A stretch of 64,000 nt of DNA from a beta proteobacterium AAP65 (GTDB taxonomy: Bacteria; Pseudomonadota; Gammaproteobacteria; Burkholderiales; Burkholderiaceae_C), in the NCBI GenBank assembly GCA_001295865.1, contig LJHW01000004.1, positions 1-64,000 of the forward strand. The letters are read 5' to 3'. Shown here one piece after another: positions 27,295-35,981 of the stretch. Made by a program: the position numbers and the translations under genes. Position 1 is the stretch's first letter. Each line of letters begins with the position of its first letter. The notes below the pieces were generated by a model. The model was not told the DNA's origin and searched no databases. It worked only from the letters and a program-made list of their open reading frames with translations.

Positions 27295-28689
27295 TCAACG
27301 CAGCCAGTCGATGACGCCGCGCCCCAGCGTCAGCAGGTTGGCGTTGAGCTGCTGCACGTCGTGCAGCGCGTTCACGTAGGCGATGCGCATGTTGTAGTGG
27401 TCGGCCTCGGCCGCCATCACGTCGAAGAGGCTGCGGCGGCCCAGCTGCTGCCACTGCTGCAGCGTGAAGCTGCGCACCTGCTCGCTGTTCTTCAGCACCT
27501 CGGCCAGGCGGCGCGCGCGTTCGGTGGCGGCGGTGGCCTGCTCGTGCACCTCGGCGACGCGGAAGCGGCGTGATTCCAGCGCCTCGGCGCGCTGCAGGCG
27601 CGCGGCTTCGGCGCGCAGGCGCGCAGCCCCGGTGGCTGCACCCTGCCCCGGGCTGATGAGCGGCACGTTCACGCTCAGCCCCAGCGAGTAGCTGCCGTTG
27701 CGGCGTGATGCGCCCGGGCTGCCCGGCTCTTCGCCGCCCGCGCTGCTGCGGTTGCCCGTGGAGGCCATGACGTTGCCGCTGAGGTTCCAGCTGATCTGCG
27801 GTTTGCTGCCGGCGGCCACGGCCTCGGCGTAACGCCGCGCGGCGCGTTCCTGCGCCTCGTACTGCGCGAGCTCGGCCGAACGCTCCACATCGGCCACCAG
27901 CTGCGGCAGCTCGGGCACGCCGAGAAAGACCGTGCTCAGGCCTTCGGTACCGGGCAGGCCGTCGCCCACCAGGCGGCGCAGGCGCACCTCGATCTGGCGC
28001 ACGGCCGATTGCGTCTGCACCAGCTGCAGCTCGGCCTGCTGCAGCGTCTTCTGCGCTTGCACCAGCTCGCTGGCGCGGCCGCGGTCGTTGTTGACGATGG
28101 TCTGCAGCGCTTCCACCAGGCAGGCGGTCTTGCGCACGTGCTGGCGCCACACCTGCGCCGTCATGCGGTTGCGGCTGCGCTCCAGCTGCAGCGCCACCGC
28201 GGTGAGCGCGAGCTGTTCTTGCTGCGTGAGGTGGCCCCAGCGGGCGGAATCGGCCAGCTGCGTGCGCCAGTCGACGAGGCGCTCGCTGCGCCCGCCGTCC
28301 CACAGCAACTGGCTGATGTTGACGTTGGCGCGCAGCTGCAGCGCCGCACTTTCGGTGATGCCGCGGTCACGCGAGCCACCCGGGCCGAGGCCGGCGCCCA
28401 CGCTGGCCTGCAGGCCGCGTGCAGCGCGGGCTTCTTCGATGTCTTGCAACGCCGCCTCGGCCAGCAGGCGCGTGGCGCCCACGGCATGGCTGCGTTCGAG
28501 CGTGTCTTTCACCAGGCCGGCGAGCGCGCTGCGCGGCTCCACAGGGGCCATGGGGGCGCTGTTGGCGGGCGTCTCCGGCACGGCCGTTTCCACCGCGTCT
28601 TCGTCGACGCAGCGGCCGGCGGCGGGGCCAGCCAAGGCCGCGCACAAGAGCGCGGCGGGCAGCAGGGCGAGGGTCGGGCGGGGCATCAT
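27295..28689 (-). CDS. TolC-family outer-membrane efflux protein
   Basis: An outer-membrane channel subunit for tripartite efflux or type I secretion. It has a signal peptide with hydrophobic core LALLPAALLCAALAG. Two halves of long, Ala/Gln/Arg-rich helices follow, with the family landmarks VNISQLLWDGGR near residue 127 and VNVPLISPGQGAATGAARLRA near 345. GTG at 28695 and ATGs at 28689 and 28686 are all possible starts; the ATG is preferred. No ABC exporter or adaptor gene is adjacent. Its place in a polysaccharide locus, and the presence of a type-I-secretion candidate in the same window, are both suggestive only. Confidence 0.82.
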   Translation of the reverse strand: MMPRPTLALLPAALLCAALAGPAAGRCVDEDAVETAVPETPANSAPMAPVEPRSALAGLVKDTLERSHAVGATRLLAEAALQDIEEARAARGLQASVGAGLGPGGSRDRGITESAALQLRANVNISQLLWDGGRSERLVDWRTQLADSARWGHLTQQEQLALTAVALQLERSRNRMTAQVWRQHVRKTACLVEALQTIVNNDRGRASELVQAQKTLQQAELQLVQTQSAVRQIEVRLRRLVGDGLPGTEGLSTVFLGVPELPQLVADVERSAELAQYEAQERAARRYAEAVAAGSKPQISWNLSGNVMASTGNRSSAGGEEPGSPGASRRNGSYSLGLSVNVPLISPGQGAATGAARLRAEAARLQRAEALESRRFRVAEVHEQATAATERARRLAEVLKNSEQVRSFTLQQWQQLGRRSLFDVMAAEADHYNMRIAYVNALHDVQQLNANLLTLGRGVIDWLR

Positions 28690-28779
28690 CGTCACAGTGT
28701 CGGCCGCACTGGAGGGCGACGATCGCCGGAGTTCAGGCCGGTTTCAGGCGCTGTTCGCGCGCCGGGCCCGCAGCGGCGC

Positions 28780-29211
28780 TCAGGCGCGGCAGCCCAGCAC
28801 CAGCGCGTCGTCGGCGCGGCCGATCACCACCGCCGGATTGCCGGCCACCACGGCGCCGGCCGGCACATCGGCCAGCACCACGGCCCCCGGTTTGATGCGG
28901 GCGCCGGCGCCCAGGCACAGCCCGGCGTCGATGACGGCATTGGCGCCGATGCGCACCCCGTCGGCCACCACCGTGGGGCCGAGGCCGTCTTCGTCGTCGA
29001 CGAACACCACGTTCGGGCCCACCAGCACCTCGCGGCCCAGCGTGGTGCCGCGCGCCAGCACGGCGCCGCTGCGCACGCGGCAGCCTTCACCCAGACGCAC
29101 GCCGGGCTCGACACGCGCCGCCGGGTCCACTTGCGCCACGGCGCCGCCGGCAGCTTCGGCCAGCAGGGCGTGCAGATCGAGGTCGGGCAGGGGCAGATCG
29201 CGGGCTGACAT
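28780..29211 (-). CDS. hexapeptide-repeat (left-handed beta-helix) protein, acyltransferase-like
   Basis: A 143-residue protein built of hexapeptide repeats such as VRSGAV, LGREVL, IGANAV and IKPGAV, which fold into a left-handed beta-helix and form trimeric acyltransferases. GAVVAGNPAVVIG near residue 120 is the usual closing turn of this family. The ATG at 29211 follows GGAGAAAG; it is chosen over one 30 bp upstream. It sits upstream of the TolC-like gene on the same strand. It may acetylate a sugar for surface glycan, but the active-site His cannot be placed with confidence, so a structural role is possible. Confidence 0.75.
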   Translation of the reverse strand: MSARDLPLPDLDLHALLAEAAGGAVAQVDPAARVEPGVRLGEGCRVRSGAVLARGTTLGREVLVGPNVVFVDDEDGLGPTVVADGVRIGANAVIDAGLCLGAGARIKPGAVVLADVPAGAVVAGNPAVVIGRADDALVLGCRA

Positions 29212-29317
29212 GGGCTTTCTCCGGCAGTGCCGCCATTGCAAGCCAGGGCCGACACGGTGAAAGCCTGAACAGGCGGGTTTTGTGCCCGCTTATTCGCTGA
29301 AACTGGACCCGCGCCGC

Positions 29318-30319
29318 TCAGGCGGGGTTCACGCCGAAGAGCCAGGCCAAGGCCGAGAAGCTGCCGAAGGCCAGCACCGTGCTGCTCATGATGATGCGCG
29401 CCACACGCCCGCTGTCGGCACCGTAGCGCTCGGTCAGCAGGCTCACGTTGCTGGCGCTGGGCAGCGCCGCGGCCAGGGTCAGCACCACCAGCTGGAACTT
29501 CGTCAGCGGCGCACCCAGCGCCAGCGCTGCGCCACCCAGCAGAAAGACCAACAGCGGGTGCACGAAGAGCTTGATCAGCGCCACGGGCAGGTAGTCGGTC
29601 ACCGGCGTACGCGTGTGCGCGTGCTGGCTGGAACGCCACAACACCACGCCGATGGTGAACAGCGCCACCGGCGAGGCCGAGGCCGCAAGCATCTCCACCA
29701 CCTTGGCCGCCGGGCCGGGCAGCGTGAGCCCGGCGACAGAAAACACCGCACCCAGCGCGATGGACCAGGGCAGCGGGTTGCCCAGGGCAGCGCGCAGGGC
29801 GCGCAGCGCGGCCTGGCGCGCGCTGGCGCTGGCGGCATCGGCAGCACCCCCAGCGGCGGCCGCACCGGCCGCACCGGCCGCTTGCGCCAGCGCCAGGCAC
29901 AGCGTGCTAGTGATGAAAAAGTCGGCGAGGATGGAGCTGATCACCGGCCCCGCCGCCGCGCTGCCCAGCAGGGCCACCAGCAGCGGCACACCCATGAAGC
30001 CGGTGTTGGGGAAGGCTGCCACCAGCGCGCCGAAGGCGGCGTCTTTCAGCCCCACACGCTCGTTCATCGTCACGGCGATGGTGAAAAACACGATCAGCAG
30101 CGCCGCGGCCACGTAGACGGCCAGCACCACCGGGTTCAGCAGGTCGAAGAGCGGCGTTTCCGAACCGAAGCGGAACAGCATGCAAGGCAGCGCGAAATAC
30201 AGCACGTAGCCGTTGAGCCCGGGGATGGCGCTTTCGGGCAGCACGCCGCGGCGCGCGGCCAGGTAGCCGCAGAGCACCAGCGCAAAAAACGGCAGCGTGA
30301 CGGCGAAGATGGAAGACAC
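29318..30319 (-). CDS. AEC-family (auxin efflux carrier-like) transporter
   Basis: A 333-residue membrane protein with about ten spans in two five-helix halves. Family marks are FALVLCGYLAARRG near the N-terminus, NGYVLYFALPCMLFR around residue 35-50, and FPNTGFMGVPL near 102. An Ala-rich loop separates the halves at about 150-170. The bacterial relatives export or import small organic acids such as malate; the substrate here is unknown. The GTG at 30319 is the only sensible start, because the codons upstream encode no hydrophobic segment. The gene diverges from sppA. Confidence 0.85.
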   Translation of the reverse strand: MSSIFAVTLPFFALVLCGYLAARRGVLPESAIPGLNGYVLYFALPCMLFRFGSETPLFDLLNPVVLAVYVAAALLIVFFTIAVTMNERVGLKDAAFGALVAAFPNTGFMGVPLLVALLGSAAAGPVISSILADFFITSTLCLALAQAAGAAGAAAAGGAADAASASARQAALRALRAALGNPLPWSIALGAVFSVAGLTLPGPAAKVVEMLAASASPVALFTIGVVLWRSSQHAHTRTPVTDYLPVALIKLFVHPLLVFLLGGAALALGAPLTKFQLVVLTLAAALPSASNVSLLTERYGADSGRVARIIMSSTVLAFGSFSALAWLFGVNPA

Positions 30320-30485
30320 GGGCGCGGAGTATCTCAACCCCGCCCGGTGGGTAGCCGGCGGGTGGCCCGGCGGGCGCTTCGTCGGCCGCGTGTGGGGCTT
30401 CGTCGCATGCCCGGGCAGGCGCGGCGCGGGCTGCGTAAGCTCGGGCTGTCGCGGCCTTCGCCCGCAGGCACAGGAACACAGCTCC

Positions 30486-32414
30486 ATGTCATCTTTCTTC
30501 TCGGCCCTGGGTCGCGGCCTGCGCGGCGCCTGGTGGGCACTGGACTTCACGCGCCGCGCGCTGCTGAACCTGCTTTTGCTGGCCGTGCTGGGCACGCTGC
30601 TGTGGCTGTGGCTGCGCGACGGGCCCGAACCGCTGCAGCCCAAGACGGCGCTGGTGCTCGACCTGCAAGGCCGCATCAGCGAACAGCGCGCCGACGCCGG
30701 CCGCAGCAGCGCGCTGCGCCGCCTGGAGGGTGAACGTGACGAACAGACGCGCCTGCGCGATGTGCTCGCTGTGCTGAAGGCCGCCGAAAAAGACCCCGCC
30801 ATCGCCCACGTGCTGCTGCTCACCGACGGCCTGCAAGGCGCCGGCCTGGCCACGCTGCGCGAGGTGGCCGCCGCGATGCAGGCCGTCAAGGCCACCGGCA
30901 AACCCGTCTACGCCTGGGGCTCCAACTTCGAGCAGCCCAGCTACTACCTGGCGGCCCACGCCACCGAACTCTGGCTGCACCCCATGGGCGGCCTGGAGAT
31001 CGTGGGCTACGGCCGCACGCGCAGCTACTACAAAGACCTCTTCGAGAAGGTGGGCGTCACCGCCCACGTCATCCGCGCCGGGCAGTTCAAGAACGCGGCC
31101 GAAACCTACTCGGCCAGCGGCCCTTCCGAGCAGACGAAAGAGTCCGACGCGGCGCTGTACGGCGCGCTCTGGTCCACCTGGACGGGCGGTGTGGAAACGG
31201 CGCGCCAGCTGCCCGCCGGCAGTGTGATGCAGGCCATCGATTCACTGCCCGACAGCCTGGTGGCCGCCGGCGGCGATTTCGGCCGCTGGGCCGTGCAGCG
31301 CAAGCTGGTGACGGCGCTGAAAACCCGCGACGAGATGCGCGAGCACCTCATCAAGCTGGGCGAGAAGGCCGAGGCCGCGCCCGACAGCAAGGCCCCGCCC
31401 ACCTTCCGCCAGGTGAACTGGCGCGCCTACCTCGCGCGCCAGACCCCCGCGAGCACCGGCGACGCGCTGGGCATCGTGGTGGCCGAAGGCAGCATCAGCG
31501 ACGGCCGCGCCGGGCCCGGGCGCATCGGCGGGCTGAGCACGGCCGAGCTCATCCGCCAGGCGCGTGAAGACCAGCAGATCAAGGCCGTGGTGCTGCGTGT
31601 CAACAGCCCCGGCGGCAGCGCCTTCGGCAGCGAGCTGGTGCGGCGTGAACTCGAACTCACGCGTGCCGCCGGCAAGCCCGTGGTGGTGAGCATGGGCGAC
31701 GTGGCGGCATCGGGCGGCTACTGGATCAGCATGGCCGCCGACGAGGTGATGGCCGACCCGGCCACGATCACGGGCAGCATCGGCGTGGTGGCCATGCTGC
31801 CCACGGCCGAGGGCGCCTTCGACAAGCTAGGCATCCGCGCCGCGGGCGCCAGCACCACCTGGCTGGGCACGGCCTACGACCTGCGCACCGGGCTCGACCC
31901 GCGGTTGCGCACCATCATCCAGAGCAGCGTCGACCACATCTACAAGGACTTCATCACCCGCGTGGCCACCGCGCGCAAGACCACGCCCGAGAAGATCGAT
32001 GCGGTGGCGCAAGGCCGCGTGTGGGCCGGCAGCCAGGCCCTCGGCCACGGCCTGGTCGACCGCCTCGGCGGCCTGAACGACGCCGTGCGGGTGGCGGCCG
32101 CGCGGGCGAAGCTCAACGAAGGCCACCGCGTGGTCTACGTGGAAGCGCCGCCGGGGCGGCTGGACCGCTGGCTGCAGCGTTTTGGCCTCAGCACCAGCCT
32201 GGGCCCGCTGCTGGAGGAGGCCCGCAGCACGCTGCAAGGCTGGCAGACCACGGCCGATGCCGCGGCCATGGCGGCCTCGCTCTCGCCACTGCCGGCGGCC
32301 CTGGCGCAGCCGGTGCTGCAGGACCTGCAAGCGCTGGGCGTGCAGCCCGGCGCCATCGCCGCCGGGCGGCGGCCGTACAACGCGGTGCTGCACTGCCTGT
32401 GCGACGTGCCCTGA
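30486..32414 (+). CDS. sppA: signal peptide peptidase SppA, 67-kDa type
   Basis: An inner-membrane protease that degrades cleaved signal peptides. It has 642 residues, with the double-domain architecture of the E. coli enzyme (618 aa). A membrane anchor LLNLLLLAVLGTLLWLWL lies near residues 21-38. The N-terminal domain carries the catalytic Lys in AGQFKNAAE (about residue 203). The C-terminal domain carries the nucleophile Ser in GDVAASGGY (about residue 408), preceded by VNSPGGSAFGSE. The ATG at 30486 follows AACACAGCTCC, a weak ribosome binding site. Divergent from the AEC transporter, with 166 bp between. Confidence 0.92.
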   Translation: MSSFFSALGRGLRGAWWALDFTRRALLNLLLLAVLGTLLWLWLRDGPEPLQPKTALVLDLQGRISEQRADAGRSSALRRLEGERDEQTRLRDVLAVLKAAEKDPAIAHVLLLTDGLQGAGLATLREVAAAMQAVKATGKPVYAWGSNFEQPSYYLAAHATELWLHPMGGLEIVGYGRTRSYYKDLFEKVGVTAHVIRAGQFKNAAETYSASGPSEQTKESDAALYGALWSTWTGGVETARQLPAGSVMQAIDSLPDSLVAAGGDFGRWAVQRKLVTALKTRDEMREHLIKLGEKAEAAPDSKAPPTFRQVNWRAYLARQTPASTGDALGIVVAEGSISDGRAGPGRIGGLSTAELIRQAREDQQIKAVVLRVNSPGGSAFGSELVRRELELTRAAGKPVVVSMGDVAASGGYWISMAADEVMADPATITGSIGVVAMLPTAEGAFDKLGIRAAGASTTWLGTAYDLRTGLDPRLRTIIQSSVDHIYKDFITRVATARKTTPEKIDAVAQGRVWAGSQALGHGLVDRLGGLNDAVRVAAARAKLNEGHRVVYVEAPPGRLDRWLQRFGLSTSLGPLLEEARSTLQGWQTTADAAAMAASLSPLPAALAQPVLQDLQALGVQPGAIAAGRRPYNAVLHCLCDVP

Positions 32415-32452
32415 AACGCCGGGGGTGAACCCGGCGCTCGCGACGCTGTCGC

Positions 32453-34015
32453 TCAGCTCTGGCGCTGCGGCCCGGGCCGGCCGGCTTCCACGGCGAAACG
32501 CGCCTGGGTCTGCAGGGCGCTGTCGGGCAGCCGCGCATCGGCCACCACCTGCAGCCGTGCCTGCAGGCGCCCCGGCTCCAGCACGAAACTCTGGTAGCCG
32601 CGCTGGTCGCCGCGCACGTGCAGCAGGTGCGGGTTGACCGGGCGCAGCGTGTCCAGCCGGCTCTGCGGCAGGCCCAGGCTGCTGATGGAAGTACCCACAA
32701 ACTCGCTGCCGATCACCGGCGCCTTGGCGTCGTCGTAATCGGCCTTGAGCTCGGCCACGTAATGCGTGTGCACATCACCGCCCAGCGACACCAGCCCCGG
32801 CACGCGGCGCTCGGCAGCGGTACCCAGCAGGCGCGCGCGGGTGGCGGCGTAGCCGTCCCAGCCTTCGGTCCAGTAGCGGCCACCGGTGGGGCCGGCGGGG
32901 TCAGTCCAGCTGCAGCGGGCCATCAGCGTCTGTTGCGCCAGCAGGTTCCAGGGGCGGTCCAGCGCCCAGCCCTCGGCCAGCCACTGCTCTTGCGCCGCGC
33001 CCAGCAGGCTGCGGCCGCGCGCCAGCAGGGCCGGGCATTCGGCCACGTCCACGGTGTTGCTGCCGCCGCGGCCGGGGCGCGGGCAGGCTTGCGGGTCGCG
33101 GTGCTGGCGGGTGTCGAGCAGGTGCAGGCGCGCCAGGCGGCCCCAGTCGAGCCGGCCGGTGATGCGCATGGCACCGCCCACCGGGCGCGCGGCCTTGGGC
33201 CAGGGCAGGAACTCCCAGTAGGCCTGGTAGGCGGCGGCGCGCTGGGCCGCGAAGTCGGGCTGCAGGTCTTGGCCCTGCAGGCCGGCGTAATCGTTGTCGA
33301 CCTCGTGGTCGTCCCAGACCATCAGCCAGGGCGCGGCGGCGTGCGCGGCCTGCAGCGCGGGGTCGCTCTTGTACTGGGCGTAACGCGCGCGGTAGCCGGC
33401 CAGCGTGCGGACCTTGCCGCCTTCGTGCTGGCGCGGCGCGCCGGCCGGGCTGCTGTCGCGGCCGTATTCGTAGATGTAGTCACCGAGGAAGAGCACCAGA
33501 TCGGGCGCTTCGGCCGCGGCGTGGCGCCAGGCGGCGTAGTGGCCCACATCAAAACGCTGACAGCTGGCGGTGATGAAGTGCAGGCGCTGCACACGCGCAT
33601 CGGGCGCCGGCGCCGTGCGCGTGCGGCCCACGGGGCTGCGCTGGCCCAGGGCCTCGAAACGGTAGAAGTAGCCGCGTTCAGGCTGCAGGCCGGCAGGCTC
33701 GGCGTGCACGCTGTGGGCGTCTTCGGCCCGTGCCGTTTCCACGCCGCGCGCGGCGATGCGCGTGAAAGCTTCGTCTTCGGCGATTTCCCAGCGCACCTCG
33801 GCCTGGGCGGGCAGGTCGGCGCCGGTGAGCATCGTCCACAGCACCACGCCCTGCGGCTGCGGCTGGCCCGAGGCCACGCCCAGTGCAAAACGCGGCGTGT
33901 CGGCCGCACGCGCATGCCGCACGAAGAGCGGCGCAGCCGCCGCCGCCGCCGTGCCGGCCAGCGCCTGTTGCAGCCAGTGGCGGCGGGCGGCGCCTTTGGT
34001 GCGTGAGGCCGTCAT
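32453..34015 (-). CDS. PhoD-family alkaline phosphatase/phosphodiesterase
   Basis: A 520-residue exported metallophosphoesterase. The N-terminus has a twin-Arg RRHWLQQAL followed by an Ala-rich segment ending RHARAAD, typical of Tat export. Domain one opens with FALGVASGQPQPQGVVLWT, the PhoD N-terminal domain. The catalytic domain shows LVLFLGDYIYEYG, MVWDDHEVDNDY and SLGGDVHTHY, which bind the Ca/Fe centre. PhoD enzymes release phosphate from diesters and monoesters in the periplasm. It overlaps the riboflavin synthase gene upstream by 4 bp, an unusual pairing with no obvious pathway link. Confidence 0.92.
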   Translation of the reverse strand: MTASRTKGAARRHWLQQALAGTAAAAAAPLFVRHARAADTPRFALGVASGQPQPQGVVLWTMLTGADLPAQAEVRWEIAEDEAFTRIAARGVETARAEDAHSVHAEPAGLQPERGYFYRFEALGQRSPVGRTRTAPAPDARVQRLHFITASCQRFDVGHYAAWRHAAAEAPDLVLFLGDYIYEYGRDSSPAGAPRQHEGGKVRTLAGYRARYAQYKSDPALQAAHAAAPWLMVWDDHEVDNDYAGLQGQDLQPDFAAQRAAAYQAYWEFLPWPKAARPVGGAMRITGRLDWGRLARLHLLDTRQHRDPQACPRPGRGGSNTVDVAECPALLARGRSLLGAAQEQWLAEGWALDRPWNLLAQQTLMARCSWTDPAGPTGGRYWTEGWDGYAATRARLLGTAAERRVPGLVSLGGDVHTHYVAELKADYDDAKAPVIGSEFVGTSISSLGLPQSRLDTLRPVNPHLLHVRGDQRGYQSFVLEPGRLQARLQVVADARLPDSALQTQARFAVEAGRPGPQRQS

Positions 34016-34728
34016 GAACGCGGCAGCGCCGCCGGGCGGGCCAGGTCGTCGAGCGTGGCGCCTTGCTGGCGCAGCAGGGCTTCCAGCGCCGGCAGCAGCG
34101 GGCCCAGGCGCTCGTCGATGGCGGCGCGCACGGTGTCCACGAACACTTGCGTCTGGCGCTCAATCTCGATGTTCAGCGCAACGCCCTCGGGCTTGTCGCC
34201 GAAGGTGGTCATGCGCAACGTCTCAGGGATCAGCCACACCTCGAACCAGCCACTGCCATCGGCCGCGCGGTGGGCCTCGGCCACGGTGAGGCTGGCGCCG
34301 TTGACGGCGATGTAGCCCTTGGCGAACACGTAGCGCATCCACGGCGCGGGCACGCCAATGCGCAGCACGCAGTTGTTCTCGGGCCGCCGCACCTGCACCA
34401 CGGTGGCGAGAAAGTCGATGTGGCCGCTGAGCGGGTGGCCGCCGATCTCGGCACCGTCTTTCGCGGCACGTTCGACGTTGATGCGGCTGCCCGGCTGCAG
34501 CGTGCCCAGCGTGGTGAGCGCCAGGCTCTGCTGCATCACGTCGAAGCTGGCGGCGTCATCGCCCACCCGTTCGGTGACGGTGAGGCAGACGCCATCCACC
34601 GAAACGCTGGCGCCGATGGCCAGCCCCTCGGTGAAGCCGGGCGGCAGTTGCAGGATGAAGCTGCGCAGCCCGGGGCGGTCGGTGATGCTGCGGACGGAGG
34701 CGATGCCTTGAACGATGCCGGTAAACAT
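34012..34728 (-). CDS. ribE: riboflavin synthase, alpha chain type
   Basis: Catalyses dismutation of two 6,7-dimethyl-8-ribityllumazine molecules to riboflavin. It opens with MFTGIVQG, as nearly all members do. It has the two lumazine-binding domains, with VDGVCLTVT near 44-52 and VNGASLTVAEA near 142-152, and GHPLSGHIDF at the junction. At 238 residues it is about 25-30 longer than usual, because of the C-terminal extension after about residue 205 (LPALEALLRQQG...). No other riboflavin genes are adjacent. Only 39 bp separate its start from the divergent P450 start. Confidence 0.92.
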   Translation of the reverse strand: MFTGIVQGIASVRSITDRPGLRSFILQLPPGFTEGLAIGASVSVDGVCLTVTERVGDDAASFDVMQQSLALTTLGTLQPGSRINVERAAKDGAEIGGHPLSGHIDFLATVVQVRRPENNCVLRIGVPAPWMRYVFAKGYIAVNGASLTVAEAHRAADGSGWFEVWLIPETLRMTTFGDKPEGVALNIEIERQTQVFVDTVRAAIDERLGPLLPALEALLRQQGATLDDLARPAALPRS

Positions 34729-34767
34729 GGATGGGCAGCTTATCAGCGCTGCCTACACTCGGTGGCG

Positions 34768-35979
34768 ATGGACGACATGGCCCTGACCACAGGCTTCAGC
34801 CTGCAGACCCCGCCGCCGGGCTTCGCGGCCGACCCTTACCCGGTGTACGACGCGCTGCGCCGCACGAGCCCCGTGCACGCCCTGGGCCCGCACAGCTGGC
34901 TGCTCACGCGCTACAGCGACGTGCTGGCCGCCTACCGCAGCCCCCACGTCAGCAGCGACAAACAACGCGAGTTCGGGCCGAAGTTCGGCCTGGGCACGCC
35001 GCTCTTCGAGCACCACACCACCAGCCAGGTGTTCAGCGACCCGCCGCTGCACACGCGCCTGCGCCGCATCCTCATGGGCGCGATGAACCAGCGCGCCATC
35101 CAGCGCATGGAAGCCGGCCTGCATACGCTGGTGGACGGCCTGCTCGACGGTCTGGCCGACAAAACCGCGCCCGATCTCATCGAGCACTTTGCGGCGCAGA
35201 TCCCGGTGGAGGTGATAGGCAACCTGCTGGCCGTGCCACACGCCGAACGCGGCCCGCTGCGCGGCTGGAGCCTGGCCATCCTCTCGGCACTCGAACCCGC
35301 GCCCGGCGCCGAGGTGCTGGCGCGCGGGCACGCGGCCGTCACCGAGTTCATGGCCTACCTGCGCGGCCTGGTGGCCGAGCGCCAGGCCCACCCCGGCGAC
35401 CCCGAGAGCGACGTGCTCACCCGCCTGCTGCGCGGCGACGCCGAAGGCCGGCTGAACGAAGCCGAGTTGCTGCACAACTGCATCTTCCTGCTCAACGCCG
35501 GCCACGAGACCACCACCAACCTCATCGGCAACGGCCTGCACGCGCTGATGACGCACCGCCAGGCCTTCGAGCAACTGCACGCCGAGCCCGGCCTCATCCA
35601 CAGCGCCGTGGAAGAGCTGCTGCGTTTCGAAAGCCCGCTGCAGCTCAACAACCGGCTGGTCACGGCGCCCATCGAATTCAGCACGCGTGTGGTGCCGGCC
35701 GGTGACTTCATCACCCTGGGCATCGGTGCGGCCAACCGCGACCCGGCCGAGTTCCACGCGCCCGAGCAGCTGGACATCACGCGCAAACCCAACGGCCACC
35801 TGGCCTTCGGCCAGGGTGTGCACGCCTGCTCGGGCATGAACGTGGCGCGGCTGGAAGGGCGCATCGCGATCCAGAAGCTGATCCAGCGGTATCCGCACAT
35901 CGACTTTTCAGGCCCGCCGGTGCGCGACCTGCGCGTGCGCTTTCGCGGCTTCAAGCACCTGCCCGTGCGTCTGGGCTGA
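34768..35979 (+). CDS. cytochrome P450
   Basis: A 403-residue soluble bacterial P450. The I-helix oxygen-activation motif AGHETTTN is near residue 244, ExxR is in EELLRFESP, and the haem loop FGQGVHACSG lies near 347-356 with the Cys thiolate ligand at about 354. The family resembles CYP107/CYP109-like bacterial monooxygenases; the substrate cannot be read from the sequence. The ATG at 34768 is chosen; an ATG 9 bp later is possible. The frame is open further upstream only because it runs antisense through ribE. The AlkD-like gene follows after 2 bp. No ferredoxin gene is near, so electrons must come from elsewhere. Confidence 0.92.
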   Translation: MDDMALTTGFSLQTPPPGFAADPYPVYDALRRTSPVHALGPHSWLLTRYSDVLAAYRSPHVSSDKQREFGPKFGLGTPLFEHHTTSQVFSDPPLHTRLRRILMGAMNQRAIQRMEAGLHTLVDGLLDGLADKTAPDLIEHFAAQIPVEVIGNLLAVPHAERGPLRGWSLAILSALEPAPGAEVLARGHAAVTEFMAYLRGLVAERQAHPGDPESDVLTRLLRGDAEGRLNEAELLHNCIFLLNAGHETTTNLIGNGLHALMTHRQAFEQLHAEPGLIHSAVEELLRFESPLQLNNRLVTAPIEFSTRVVPAGDFITLGIGAANRDPAEFHAPEQLDITRKPNGHLAFGQGVHACSGMNVARLEGRIAIQKLIQRYPHIDFSGPPVRDLRVRFRGFKHLPVRLG

Positions 35980-35981
35980 AG

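Noticed and set aside
26600..28303. 567-codon minus-strand frame as one long protein
   Set aside because: Only the last 214 codons from 27244 resemble a protein family; the rest overlaps the TolC-like gene on the same strand in another frame.
34063..34767. N-terminal extension of the P450 frame upstream of 34768
   Set aside because: It lies entirely antisense to ribE and encodes no P450-like sequence.
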